A DNA stretch of 64,000 bases from contig NZ_JADILO010000001.1 of NCBI RefSeq assembly GCF_015278125.1, positions 124,001 through 188,000 on the forward strand, given 5' to 3'. A program made the position numbers and the translations under genes. The notes under the pieces are model-generated. The model made no database searches, was not told the origin of the DNA, and saw only the letters and a list, made by a program, of their open reading frames with translations. Shown piece by piece: positions 38,673 to 47,674 of this stretch (position 1 is its first letter; the number at the start of each line of letters is the position of its first letter). The stretch comes from Vibrio fluminensis. Lineage in GTDB: Bacteria > Pseudomonadota > Gammaproteobacteria > Enterobacterales > Vibrionaceae.

Positions 38673-39407
38673 ATGAAAAAAGTCCTTCTAGCTTCGTTAA
38701 TCGGTTTAATTTCTACTCACGCACTAGCTCAAGATGAGATCAAATTTGTGATGGAAGCGACCTACCCTCCGTTTGAGTTCATGGATGAAAGCAACCAAAT
38801 CCAAGGCTTCGACGTGGATCTTGCCAACGCACTGTGTACAGAGATGCAGGCAAAATGTACTTTCCACAACCAAGCATTCGATAGCTTGATCCCTGCTCTA
38901 AAATTTAAGCGTTACGACGCGGCAATTTCAGCAATGGACATTACTGATGCGCGTCTAGAACAAGTGGCGTTCTCTAATGCCTACTACGATAACGCGGCAG
39001 CATTTGTTTCTCTAAAAGGTAAAGTTGCCGATCAAGCGGCACTAGAAGGCAAACGTGTTGGTGTTCAAAATGGCTCAACGCACCAAAGCTTCCTGATTGA
39101 ACAAATGCCAGGTGTGACTGCTGTTCCTTATTCAAGCTACCAAGATGCGTTTATTGATATGAAAAACGGTCGTATCGACTCAGTATTTGGTGATAACGCA
39201 GTCGTAGCTGAATGGTTTAAAGGCGACAAAGGTGAACTTGCTTACGTTGGCGACAACATCACTAACGCGAAATACTTTGGTAACGGCTTTGGTATTGCTG
39301 TGAACAAAGACAACCAAGCACTGGTTGAGAAACTCAACAAAGCGCTAGAAAAAGTGGCAAGCAACGGCGTTTACCAGCAGATCCACACTAAGTACTTCGG
39401 TAACTAA
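38673..39407 (+). CDS. artJ: Arginine-type periplasmic binding protein ArtJ/ArtI
   Basis: This is a solute-binding protein of family 3, 244 residues from the ATG at 38673 (GGAG upstream). A signal peptide MKKVLLASLIGLISTHALA is present. The mature protein opens DEIKFVMEATYPPFEF, the classical first strand of family 3 proteins. Ligand motifs include MDITDARLEQVAFS and GSTHQSF. Preference for arginine follows from its similarity to ArtJ/ArtI and the artPJQM order. Confidence 0.9.
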   Translation: MKKVLLASLIGLISTHALAQDEIKFVMEATYPPFEFMDESNQIQGFDVDLANALCTEMQAKCTFHNQAFDSLIPALKFKRYDAAISAMDITDARLEQVAFSNAYYDNAAAFVSLKGKVADQAALEGKRVGVQNGSTHQSFLIEQMPGVTAVPYSSYQDAFIDMKNGRIDSVFGDNAVVAEWFKGDKGELAYVGDNITNAKYFGNGFGIAVNKDNQALVEKLNKALEKVASNGVYQQIHTKYFGN

Positions 39408-39408
39408 T

Positions 39409-40098
39409 ATGGCATTAACGGGTTATTCTCTTTCGCTCGTTCAGGCAAGCTGGATGACTATCCAGCTCGCTTGCGCCAGCTTGGTTGTTGGGCTAGTTCT
39501 CGCGGTCATTTTTGCCACTGGTGAAATGTCACGCCGAGTTGCATTCAAGTGGCCAACAACCGCATTCGTCACCGTGGTTCGTGGTTTACCTGAGCTGTTA
39601 GTGGTTCTATTTATCTATTTTGGCTCTACCCAAGTGTTGTTTCTTATCACTGGTGAGTTTATTGAGATAAGCCCGTTTATCTCTGGCGTTATTGCGCTAT
39701 CACTGATCTTCTCTTCATATGCCTCGCAAACCATTCGTGGGGCGCTAAAAGCGGTGAATAAAGGACAAAGAGAAGCGGCATTAGCGCTCGGTATGGGACG
39801 CGCTCATACCTTCTTTAGAATTGTCTTACCCCAAGCGGTACGTCATGCCCTTCCGGGTCTAACCAACCAATGGCTGGTATTGCTTAAAGATACCGCATTA
39901 GTCTCTCTAATTGGTGTGACAGACTTGTTGAAACAAGCTCAATTAACGTCAGCGTCTACTCATGAGGCATTCACTTGGTACGCGACGGCAGCAGCAATTT
40001 ATCTTGTTATCACTTTGATTACTCAATATTTGGTCAAGATCATCGACAACAAATTTGCTATTAAAGGCATGGGTGAACTTAAAGGAGCCAAAGCATGA
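39409..40098 (+). CDS. artQ: Arginine-type ABC transporter permease ArtQ
   Basis: This 229-residue inner-membrane permease of the HisMQ type has about five hydrophobic segments. The coupling EAA loop is REAALALGMGRAHTFFRIVLPQAVRHALPG. The N-terminal GLPELLVVLFIYFG is the family motif. It starts one base after artJ ends and overlaps artM by 4 bases (ATGA). Confidence 0.92.
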   Translation: MALTGYSLSLVQASWMTIQLACASLVVGLVLAVIFATGEMSRRVAFKWPTTAFVTVVRGLPELLVVLFIYFGSTQVLFLITGEFIEISPFISGVIALSLIFSSYASQTIRGALKAVNKGQREAALALGMGRAHTFFRIVLPQAVRHALPGLTNQWLVLLKDTALVSLIGVTDLLKQAQLTSASTHEAFTWYATAAAIYLVITLITQYLVKIIDNKFAIKGMGELKGAKA

Positions 40099-40763
40099 AT
40101 CAAGCGCATCTAATGCAAATGCTCGATGGGTTGGCAACCAGTTTCCAACTCACCGTAGCCTCACTACTTGTTGGCTGCTTACTTTCTCTTTTGATGACGG
40201 TTATTTTGGTGATGCGCACACCAGTGTTGCATTGGCTCAGCCGTGGTCTCATCATCCTCTTTACAGGGACTCCACTGTTAGTACAAATTTTCCTTGTCTA
40301 CTACGGACCGGGGCAATTTGAATGGATTCGTGAAAGTATTCTATGGACTTGGTTAAGCCAACCTTGGTTCTGTGCGATGTTCGCACTGGCACTTAATACT
40401 GCAGCATACAGTACACAACTGTTTAAAGGTGCTTTTAACACCATTCCAACTGGTCAATGGCAGGCATGTAAAGCATTAGGCATGAGTAAAGCACAGAGTT
40501 TAAAAGTACTGTTGCCTTACGCTCTGCGCCGCGCGGTACCGGCTTACTCGAATGAAGTGATCTTAGTATTTAAAGGCACATCACTCGCCAGTACCATCAC
40601 AATCATGGACTTAATGGGCTATGCACAACGCATTAACGCACAAACCTACGACACGTTAACCGTATTTGGTATTGCGGGCTTGTTCTACCTAGTCGTTAAT
40701 GGCGTATTGACGCTACTCTTTCGTCAATTGGAAAGAAAAGCCTTGGCTTTCGAGGCAGCATAA
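40095..40763 (+). CDS. artM: Arginine-type ABC transporter permease ArtM
   Basis: This second 222-residue permease has FTGTPLLVQIFLVYYG in the N-terminal half and the EAA loop QWQACKALGMSKAQSLKVLLPYALRRAVPA. It forms the heterodimeric channel with ArtQ. It is last in the operon and ends in a strong terminator. Confidence 0.92.
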   Translation: MNQAHLMQMLDGLATSFQLTVASLLVGCLLSLLMTVILVMRTPVLHWLSRGLIILFTGTPLLVQIFLVYYGPGQFEWIRESILWTWLSQPWFCAMFALALNTAAYSTQLFKGAFNTIPTGQWQACKALGMSKAQSLKVLLPYALRRAVPAYSNEVILVFKGTSLASTITIMDLMGYAQRINAQTYDTLTVFGIAGLFYLVVNGVLTLLFRQLERKALAFEAA

Positions 40764-40823
40764 GCAACGTTCGCTTATAGTCCGGCAATAAAATATACCT
40801 TTCCCGACGGGACACTAAACATG

Positions 40824-40857
40824 AAAAAGGCGGCAGTTTTTAAACTGCCGCCTTTTT
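40824..40857 (+). terminator. Terminator of the art operon
   Basis: AAAAAGGCGGCAGTTT and AAACTGCCGCCTTTTT pair perfectly over 16 bases with a tiny loop, then T. Confidence 0.93.
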
Positions 40858-40870
40858 ATCAATTCTCTTT

Positions 40871-41002
40871 TTAGCGCTTCACTTTCACATACAACATAAT
40901 CATGGCGAAAAGCATTGCCACGGTGATAGATGGAACTACCCAGCTAACAAACACGATTTGAGCCACATTCACCGCCCAATCAGAACTTAACATTACGTCC
41001 AT
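40871..41002 (-). CDS. Possible 43-residue single-span membrane protein
   Basis: An ATG at 41002 opens a short frame. Its second half is a convincing hydrophobic helix (VNVAQIVFVSWVVPSITV...MIMLYV) ending in the basic tail KVKR, as in many small inner-membrane proteins. The ribosome-binding site is weak. The frame continues upstream to a TTG at 41140 with less plausible sequence. I do not recognise it. Confidence 0.3.
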   Translation of the reverse strand: MDVMLSSDWAVNVAQIVFVSWVVPSITVAMLFAMIMLYVKVKR

Positions 41003-41137
41003 TTTTACCAACTTGCTGTCTGTAAAGAAACTAAACAAGTAAATACCATTGATAACTGCCGTAGACAATCGATATTTTGAATATTTACTGCTAGATATCT
41101 CATTAGTAGTGGTATCAACTAGTATGACGCTATAAAA

Positions 41138-41162
41138 CAAGAGCTCATAGATTGAGCTCTTG
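41138..41162. terminator. Perfect hairpin without T tract
   Basis: CAAGAGCTCA (41138-41147), loop TAGAT, TGAGCTCTTG (41153-41162). It could be a leftover terminator of the decayed locus or a protein-binding site. Confidence 0.4.
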
Positions 41163-41253
41163 ATCTACAATATATTCTTTCGCAAAGCCTCTCCGGCACT
41201 ATTCTAACTTTAATCCATAGGTTTTAAACTTATCGATTACTGTCTGCATTTCC

Positions 41254-41442
41254 TGTATTGAAATTGATCTGCGTAGCATTAGCTTGGCTCAACTGCGTCA
41301 AGTCGAAAAAAGGATTTTCCTCGCAGGTGGTGAGCGCAATTATGACGCCACGTTAGGCGCGATATTAGGTGGTTACGTCTCTGATTTAATTATTGATGAA
41401 GGGACTGCAGAGTATCTGGCTAACGTTGAATTGCCGAATTAA
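41254..41442 (+). pseudogene. C-terminal remnant of a SorC/DeoR-type sugar-binding regulator
   Basis: An open frame ending at TAA 41440-41442 encodes IDLRSISLAQLRQV, then RIFLAGGERNYDATLGAILGG and DLIIDEGTAEYL. This strongly recalls the end of the SorC-family effector domain, where AGG-x-RK...AI..AL.GG...LITDE is conserved. Upstream the frame has no usable start, and a stop lies at 41218-41220. The DNA-binding domain and most of the effector domain are missing. It is most likely a decayed gene. The adjacent DUF3297 gene is intact. Confidence 0.65.
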
Positions 41443-41566
41443 ACGACGATCTCGACGATCCGATGTTATTTTTGCTCATTAGCATCAGATAGTGCCAATT
41501 CAACCTTGAGCGGAATGGGGGCTTTGACTACAATGACGCACTTTTTAATGACACTGGGTCAATAAC

Positions 41567-41815
41567 ATGAACGATACAACAGCTAGACCAGAGCTACCAG
41601 ATCACCTATCAGGCAACCCACGTAGCCCATTCTTCGTGGCTGAGTGTTTTGAGCACCAAATCGGTATCCGTTTTAACGGTAAAGAGCGTACTGACGTTGA
41701 AGAATACTGCGTTAGCGAAGGCTGGATCAAAATCGCTTCTCCTAAAGCTCTAGACCGTCGTGGTCAACCAATGCTAATCACGCTAAAAGGTACAGTAGAA
41801 GCTTACTACGTATAA
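41567..41815 (+). CDS. DUF3297 family protein
   Basis: This 82-residue soluble protein matches the DUF3297 pattern I recall (PELPDHLSGNPRSPF, then GIRFNGKERTDVEEYC and a C-terminal KGTVEAYY). It is widespread in proteobacteria; its function is unknown. It is monocistronic with its own terminator, and codon use is biased as in well-expressed genes. Confidence 0.85.
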   Translation: MNDTTARPELPDHLSGNPRSPFFVAECFEHQIGIRFNGKERTDVEEYCVSEGWIKIASPKALDRRGQPMLITLKGTVEAYYV

Positions 41816-41832
41816 TTAGCTGACAAGTTACG

Positions 41833-41859
41833 AAAAGCTCGGCAATGCCGAGCTTTTTT
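41833..41859 (+). terminator. Terminator after DUF3297 gene
   Basis: AAAAGCTCGGC, AAT, GCCGAGCTTTTTT: an 11-bp stem with T run. It may also serve the converging pirin gene. Confidence 0.92.
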
Positions 41860-41883
41860 GTCTCTGCAATTTAGAATTAAACG

Positions 41884-42750
41884 CTAGTAGGTGTGGAACA
41901 AGCCTTGATTGTAGTCCTCAACGGCTTGATTAATCTCTTCCATGCTGTTCATCACAAATGGACCGTAATGCACGACTGGCTCATCAATAGGTTCTCCACT
42001 AAACAGCAACGCCCCACTCTCTTGTTTGGCAACTAGCTCTAGCGCATCGCCTTGAGTTAACAGTGCCATCTGTCCCTGTTGAACTGCCTGACCACGAACA
42101 TCGATCTCACCTCGATAGACATACAACATCGCATTGTGTTCTTGAATTAGCCCCAGACTGACTGTTTGAGTGCGATTGGCACGCCAATCTGCAATCGTAG
42201 CCGGCACGCCAGTTTTTTGTAGCGGTCCACTAATTGGGTTACCGTTAATCGTCAAACTGCCGGACAGTATACGGACCAAGCCGCTCTCTTCAGAGCCAAC
42301 CTCAGCAATCGTTTCTGGTTGAAAGTCGTGATATTGCGCTGGCTGCATTTTGTCGCGAGCAGGCTGATTAATCCAAATCTGAACACCATGTAGCTCACCA
42401 CCTTGCATGATTGGCATCTCACTGTGTATCACACCGCGTCCTGCAGCCATCCACTGTGCACCGCCACTACGCAGTTGACCAACATTCCCCATATGGTCTT
42501 CGTGTTGGAAGTGCCCTTGCAGCATATAAGTCAACGTTTCGATACCACGGTGTGGATGAGGAGGAAAGCCACCGACGTAATCGGCCTTATCATCAGACTT
42601 CAATTCATCCACCATCAGAAACGGCGAAAAAGCGCGATTATTAAAGCCTGCCACGCGGCGAATTTTTACTCCATCACCATCGGATGTTGGGGTCGATTTA
42701 ATAATCTTATGAACTTCTCTCAGGTTTACATCAATTAAATGTCTGCTCAT
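41884..42750 (-). CDS. Pirin family protein
   Basis: This 288-residue bicupin is of the pirin/YhhW type; some members have quercetin 2,3-dioxygenase activity. The N-terminal cupin carries the metal ligands in FPPHPHRGIETLTYML, with further histidine and glutamate in GRGVIHSEMP. The C-terminal cupin ends with ALLFSGEPIDEPVVHYGPFVMNS, the family signature. It is transcribed alone. Confidence 0.92.
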   Translation of the reverse strand: MSRHLIDVNLREVHKIIKSTPTSDGDGVKIRRVAGFNNRAFSPFLMVDELKSDDKADYVGGFPPHPHRGIETLTYMLQGHFQHEDHMGNVGQLRSGGAQWMAAGRGVIHSEMPIMQGGELHGVQIWINQPARDKMQPAQYHDFQPETIAEVGSEESGLVRILSGSLTINGNPISGPLQKTGVPATIADWRANRTQTVSLGLIQEHNAMLYVYRGEIDVRGQAVQQGQMALLTQGDALELVAKQESGALLFSGEPIDEPVVHYGPFVMNSMEEINQAVEDYNQGLFHTY

Positions 42751-42848
42751 AACGTCACTCCTTTACACTGTATACATCCAGTCTATCGTGTTTCGTTATC
42801 CACAAACTCAGGTAAATTTGCTCAGGTCATTCGATAAATTCGAACAAC

Positions 42849-43769
42849 TTATCGCTGTACCATATGATAGCGGCGAAAATGCTCTACCGCGCCAATGAGA
42901 TTGGCGTCATTACCAAACTTCGCTGCTGCTAAATTAGGAATAATGTGACAATACGGCATCGCTCGCTGGTACTTTTCTAACTCGGAGTTAAGTAGAGGGA
43001 TAAGTGCTGGCTGTTGGCTAATCGCCCCACCAAGAACAATCACTTCAGGGTCGACCGTATATTGTAAGTTAAACAATGCCGTCGCAAGATGGCCTATCCA
43101 CTTAGTAACGACGTCAATTGCGACTTCATCACCGGCGTGATATCGCTCAAATACTTTTTTACCATCAAGCTTACTCTTGGGTAGTGCAAATGCTTGCGCA
43201 GCCTGATTGACCAATCCTCGGGTCGACGCAAGATTAGAGACAATTTGCGGAGTACCGTTATCAAAACCTAAAATGGTGTAGCCAAACTCTCCCGTATAAA
43301 GATGATGCCCTTTCACTAATTGACCATCAGTGATAAACGCACCTCCTACTCCAGAGCCGATCACGACTAAACAAAAATTTTGGGAGTTACGCAATTGACC
43401 CCAACGATATTCACACAAGGCTGCACAACATGCATCGTTCTCAACCTCGACAGGTAAATGATAACGCTCGGAAAATAGTGCTTTGACATTCACATCCAAA
43501 ATATAGCGCAGTAAACTACCACCAAACACTAGCCCCTGGTCGACATCTACCGCACCACAAGCGCTAATTGCGATTCCTTCAACGGAATAACGTTGCTTTA
43601 ATTGAACAAAAACGGGGTCAAACAACGCAAACCAGTCGTCGAAACTAGCGACTCGACTAGGTATCAAAAATCTCTCGGTAATGTGGGGAACAGTATTGTC
43701 TCCGGAGTGCTTTTCAATCACTGCACCTTTCACTTGGCTCCCACCAAAATCCAAAGCTATATAAGACAT
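42849..43769 (-). CDS. ROK family sugar kinase
   Basis: This protein of about 306 residues is of the ROK (repressor, ORF, kinase) family, lacking a DNA-binding domain and so probably a kinase. The ATP phosphate motif is LDFGGSQVKGAV. The second motif is NDACCAALCEYRWG (active-site Asp and sugar-binding region), and GSGVGGAFITDGQLVKGHHLYTGEFGY follows. The usual CxCGxxGC zinc motif is missing, which is common in some ROK kinases. The ATG at 43769 is preferred over an upstream TTG. The sugar is not known. Confidence 0.85.
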   Translation of the reverse strand: MSYIALDFGGSQVKGAVIEKHSGDNTVPHITERFLIPSRVASFDDWFALFDPVFVQLKQRYSVEGIAISACGAVDVDQGLVFGGSLLRYILDVNVKALFSERYHLPVEVENDACCAALCEYRWGQLRNSQNFCLVVIGSGVGGAFITDGQLVKGHHLYTGEFGYTILGFDNGTPQIVSNLASTRGLVNQAAQAFALPKSKLDGKKVFERYHAGDEVAIDVVTKWIGHLATALFNLQYTVDPEVIVLGGAISQQPALIPLLNSELEKYQRAMPYCHIIPNLAAAKFGNDANLIGAVEHFRRYHMVQR

Positions 43770-44245
43770 AGTCACCGCAACGAACGTTTTAATTAAAGCT
43801 ACTGTGTTCAATTAGCGTGTTGGTTGCAACCCCCCAATTTCTATTCTGATAGCCAACGCTTTATAGCAACACTAATTCTTGGTGTTTTATCAGATAATCC
43901 AATCGAAACACGCTGGGTAATCGCTCTCACAAATGAGAATTTGTAGTCAGTAATCAATGATCTAAGACAGTTTTTCATCACAAATACTCGAGCAATACAA
44001 TACATCTGTATCACTTTCGGAATGAAAACCCTCTCGAGATACACAATTTGATTAAAGCAACGACAAATTAATAACATTTTTGTGAAGTGTGCTTGTTATT
44101 GCTATTGACCCTATTTCATAAATCCCTACCATACCACCTAACCCTATGATGCAAGTTTCAAAGCGCACAACAAAACTCACTGTTCGCTTGTTAAACGACT
44201 AGACTGCATCTTTAGCTTCACCAACGGTAACTAGAGGCACTAACT
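43770..44245. other. 476-base intergenic region
   Basis: The region is AT-rich and lies between the ROK kinase and the diguanylate cyclase gene. A 78-codon frame on the minus strand at 43841-44077 has no family resemblance and is judged spurious. I see no terminator or recognised operator. AGAGG lies nine bases before the GGDEF gene ATG. Confidence 0.5.
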
Positions 44246-45286
44246 ATGGATCTCGACATATTTAATCCCTCTCGACACCTCAGGCGTGCAGTATTATTTT
44301 GGCTGAGCATGTTTTTGTCTGGTGCAACGCTAATCGTCGCCTATTTAACTATCAATACTGGTCGCGCGACATTTTTCCCTTTTGTAGAGCTGATTTTTGG
44401 CTTCTTTTCCGCTTATATCTGTTATGAGACTTATCGAGACAATGCCTCATCAACGTTGCGGAAAACCTACGTTTGGTCATTTATGCTGACCATTGCGAGT
44501 GGGGTATTTCTCCATCCAATCCAAAATGGTGTCTATGTATGGGCAAACCTATTCCCGGTAATGTGCTACCTAATTCTAGGGAAAACCTCGGCAAAGTTCG
44601 TTTCCCCATTAGGTTTAGCCATTATTATTTCGCTAATGATGGTACAGATAATAGAAAACCCGCTGAGTTCTCATGCCTATCTCATCGTTAATTTTGTATT
44701 AAGCTACCTCAGCATATGGGCAGCTGCACACATACTGGAAGTGAAGCGAATCAGCTCTGAAACGTCGTTGGGTAACATGGCATCACGCGATGCCTTAACT
44801 GGTGCCTATAATCGCCATGCTCTAATGCATAACTTTGAGCGTTATCGACAGGAAAGTAAAAAGCTGCCGATGTCGCTACTTATCTTAGATCTCGACTATT
44901 TCAAAAAGGTCAATGATAGGTATGGGCATGATGTTGGCGATAGAGTATTGGCACAAACAGCGGCATTACTCGATTCTTTCAGCGATGAGCACCTTGTCTA
45001 TCGAATTGGCGGCGAAGAGTTTTGTATTGCTTTTCACAATACTCCGCTAAAGCAAGCGACGAGCAAAGCGGAAGCTATTCGTCAGGCGATTGAAGAGCAT
45101 CAATTTCACGCCGAAGAAACCCCGATTCGCTTAACTGCGAGCATCGGTGTGTATGAATGCCATCATTTTCACACATTGGAAAGCGTACTCAAAAAAGCCG
45201 ATAAAGAGTTGTATCGCGCGAAAAAGAGCGGACGCAATCAAGTTATGATGTCGAGGCCGACTGCCACTGTGAATGATGCGCTCTAA
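44246..45286 (+). CDS. Membrane-bound diguanylate cyclase (GGDEF domain)
   Basis: This 346-residue protein makes c-di-GMP. Residues 15-165 hold about five or six hydrophobic segments (a membrane sensor region I do not recognise by name). The GGDEF domain follows from about 178 (RDALTGAYNRHAL, LDLDYFKKVND). The active-site motif is GGEEF at 255-259. The RxxD inhibitory site is absent (S246 and H249 stand where R and D would be), so product inhibition at the I-site is unlikely. It is a single gene. Confidence 0.9.
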   Translation: MDLDIFNPSRHLRRAVLFWLSMFLSGATLIVAYLTINTGRATFFPFVELIFGFFSAYICYETYRDNASSTLRKTYVWSFMLTIASGVFLHPIQNGVYVWANLFPVMCYLILGKTSAKFVSPLGLAIIISLMMVQIIENPLSSHAYLIVNFVLSYLSIWAAAHILEVKRISSETSLGNMASRDALTGAYNRHALMHNFERYRQESKKLPMSLLILDLDYFKKVNDRYGHDVGDRVLAQTAALLDSFSDEHLVYRIGGEEFCIAFHNTPLKQATSKAEAIRQAIEEHQFHAEETPIRLTASIGVYECHHFHTLESVLKKADKELYRAKKSGRNQVMMSRPTATVNDAL

Positions 45287-45580
45287 TATCCGTCGGAATA
45301 AGTAAAGTCCCAACCAACATTTGTAAAAAATATTCGATAAAACGCTTAGAGCTCGCTCCGAATGGTGGCCTTGAGCTGATTACCTGTTTCATTGACCAAG
45401 CATCCCCACTTCTGCGATCTTAAATAATTAAAAACTTTACTCGCTTAACAGTTGGAAACTATCCTAATTGCTGTACACCAAAGAATATATCACTCTTATA
45501 CGAGCGATTAGTTCGTAAAGTGCCGTGTGAGCTTATGAGTAAACACAATTATCAAATAAAAAAGAAAACGAAGAATAGAT

Positions 45581-47182
45581 ATGAACCAGTACGTAAATGA
45601 ACCATCCAATTATCAGTTACTGATCAAAAACCTGCTTTTCTCTCCAGTCGCGTTTGACCCAAAACAAGAAATTGTTTACGCCAACCATCGCCGCCATAGC
45701 TATGAAACATTTCATAACCGTGTAAAGCAGTTTGCCAATGCGTTGACCAACATGGGGGTTAAGAAAGGTGACACCGTCGCAGTAATGGATTATGACTCAC
45801 ACCGCTATTTAGAGTGCTACTTTGCGATTCCTATGATTGGCGCGAAACTCCATATGATCAACGTGCGTTTATCTCCAGAGCAAATCCTTTACACAATTGA
45901 CCATGCTGAAGATGACATCGTACTTATCCACGAAGAGTTTTTGCCAATTCTCGATCAAATCAAAGGCCGTGTAGACACGGTAACACGCTATGTCGTTCTA
46001 CGTGATGGTGAAGGTTGTGAGTATGAAGCGTTACTTGAACAAGAACAACCTCATTTTGATTTCCCTGATTTTGATGAAAATACCGTTGCGACGACTTTCT
46101 ATACCACAGGTACTACTGGCTTACCTAAGGGCGTATTCTTCACCCACCGCCAGCTTGTGCTGCATACCCTTGGTATTTTAAGTACTCTCGGTACCAATGC
46201 GGTACAAGGAAGATTGCACCAAGGCGATATCTACATGCCAATCACACCGATGTTCCATGTACACGCGTGGGGCTTACCATATATGGCAACCATGTTGGGT
46301 GTTAAGCAGGTTTACCCAGGTAAATACATACCTGATGTTTTGCTTAACCTTATCGATAAAGAGAAAGTGACCTTCTCCCACTGTGTGCCAACAATTCTGC
46401 ACCTACTACTTAGTTCGCCTAAATCTCAAAACATCGACTTGTCACAATGGAAAGTGGTGATCGGTGGTGCTGCTTTACCTAAGGCGCTATGTAAATCTGC
46501 CCTCGAGCGAGGCATTGACGTATTTGCAGGTTACGGTATGAGTGAAACAGGTCCTATCCTATCTATTGTCCAGTTAAGTCCAGAACATTTGGAATTGGAT
46601 ATTGATCAGCAAGCTGAATATCGCTCTAAAACCGGTAAAAAAGTAGCAATGGTTGAAGCCCACATCGTGGACGAAGAGATGAATCAGCTTGAGCATGATG
46701 GCGAAACCAGTGGTGAAATTGTCGTGCGAGCGCCATGGCTGACGCCGAACTACTACAAAGACAACAAGAATTCCAAAGCGCTATGGCGTGGCGGCTATCT
46801 GCATACTGGTGATGTGGCGACTATCGATGGTGAGGGTTTTATCAAGATCACTGACCGTGTGAAAGATATGATTAAGATTTCCGGTGAATGGGTTAGCTCA
46901 TTAGAGCTTGAAGACATCATCCACCAGCATAAAGCAGTATCAGAAGTGGCCGTGATCGGTATGCCGCACAACAAGTGGGGTGAAATACCATTGGCTCTGG
47001 TCGCACTAAAACCAGAGGTTCAGTTAGCAGAGAAAGAATTGCTAAGCTTTGCCAAAGACTTTATCAACAAGGGGATCCTTGCCCGAGAAGCACTACTTCT
47101 AAAAGTGAAGTTTGTCGACGAAATTGCTAAAACCAGCGTAGGAAAAGTAGATAAGAAAGAACTGCGCAGACTACACCTATAA
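45581..47182 (+). CDS. Fatty acyl-CoA ligase (AMP-binding superfamily)
   Basis: This 533-residue ANL-superfamily enzyme activates fatty acids through acyl-AMP. The P-loop YTTGTTGLPKG is at 174-184, with GGAALP, GYGMSETGP, and the hinge region YLHTGDVATIDGEGFIKITDRVKDMIKISGEW, followed by the C-terminal catalytic lysine in TSVGKVDKKELR. It resembles the AlkK-like medium/long-chain ligases. It has no partner genes. Upstream, 294 bases lack a recognisable FadR site. Confidence 0.88.
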   Translation: MNQYVNEPSNYQLLIKNLLFSPVAFDPKQEIVYANHRRHSYETFHNRVKQFANALTNMGVKKGDTVAVMDYDSHRYLECYFAIPMIGAKLHMINVRLSPEQILYTIDHAEDDIVLIHEEFLPILDQIKGRVDTVTRYVVLRDGEGCEYEALLEQEQPHFDFPDFDENTVATTFYTTGTTGLPKGVFFTHRQLVLHTLGILSTLGTNAVQGRLHQGDIYMPITPMFHVHAWGLPYMATMLGVKQVYPGKYIPDVLLNLIDKEKVTFSHCVPTILHLLLSSPKSQNIDLSQWKVVIGGAALPKALCKSALERGIDVFAGYGMSETGPILSIVQLSPEHLELDIDQQAEYRSKTGKKVAMVEAHIVDEEMNQLEHDGETSGEIVVRAPWLTPNYYKDNKNSKALWRGGYLHTGDVATIDGEGFIKITDRVKDMIKISGEWVSSLELEDIIHQHKAVSEVAVIGMPHNKWGEIPLALVALKPEVQLAEKELLSFAKDFINKGILAREALLLKVKFVDEIAKTSVGKVDKKELRRLHL

Positions 47183-47227
47183 TCGGGTTCTTTGTACTTT
47201 TTCTTCCCGTCCCCTCCTCAAAAAATC

Positions 47228-47253
47228 AAGCAGCTCTTTAAGGGCTGCTTTTT
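47228..47253 (+). terminator. Terminator of the acyl-CoA ligase gene
   Basis: AAGCAGC and GCTGCTT pair around a partly paired CTTTAAGG loop, then TTTATTAT. Confidence 0.75.
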
Positions 47254-47359
47254 ATTATCTATTGTCATTAATCATCAAGTTGTGGAATTTCGTCGTTGGC
47301 TGAACTTTATCTTCGTCTTCACGTAAAGCAACGTATGGCAAACAAAAACTTAAGATTCG

Positions 47360-47575
47360 ATGCATCAGATAAATCCTAAAAAATTGCTCCACAGCAAGTG
47401 GACAGCAAGAAAGCCAAATAACAAAGAAAAGCACTTCATTATTTCTAAAGTCGAGTTTAACGAAGAACAACTTGTCGTGGCTTGCGTTCTTGAAGCGATC
47501 ATGTCGAAGAAAGAGTACTCGATAGATTGGCGCGATCTCAAAAACCAAGAAAATTGGCTTCAAGGATGGTGTTAA
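47360..47575 (+). CDS. TIGR02450 family Trp-rich small protein
   Basis: This 71-residue protein matches the TIGR02450 family closely: INPKKLLHSKWTA at the start, KEKHFIISKVEF, and the end IDWRDLKNQENWLQGWC. Three or four tryptophans sit at conserved places. Function is unknown. The ribosome-binding site is poor (TTAAGATTCG before ATG). It lies alone between converging terminators. Confidence 0.85.
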   Translation: MHQINPKKLLHSKWTARKPNNKEKHFIISKVEFNEEQLVVACVLEAIMSKKEYSIDWRDLKNQENWLQGWC

Positions 47576-47633
47576 ATTTCAAGCGATGGCGTTAGTTCGC
47601 TGTTCCGTAGTGTTAAGCAATTTCCAAAGATGA

Positions 47634-47660
47634 AAAGAGAGCCAATCCAAGGCTCTCTTT
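47634..47660 (-). terminator. Terminator of the phosphatase gene
   Basis: AAAGAGAGCC and GGCTCTCTTT pair perfectly over 10 bases with a 7-base loop. On the minus strand TTTTC follows. Confidence 0.88.
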
Positions 47661-47674
47661 CCAGCTAAGTCATA

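Noticed and set aside
42403-42738. 111-codon plus-strand ORF inside the pirin gene
   Set aside because: The opposite frame is a clear pirin; this one is a shadow.
43841-44077. 78-codon minus-strand ORF upstream of the GGDEF gene
   Set aside because: Unusual composition, no ribosome-binding site, no recognisable domain.
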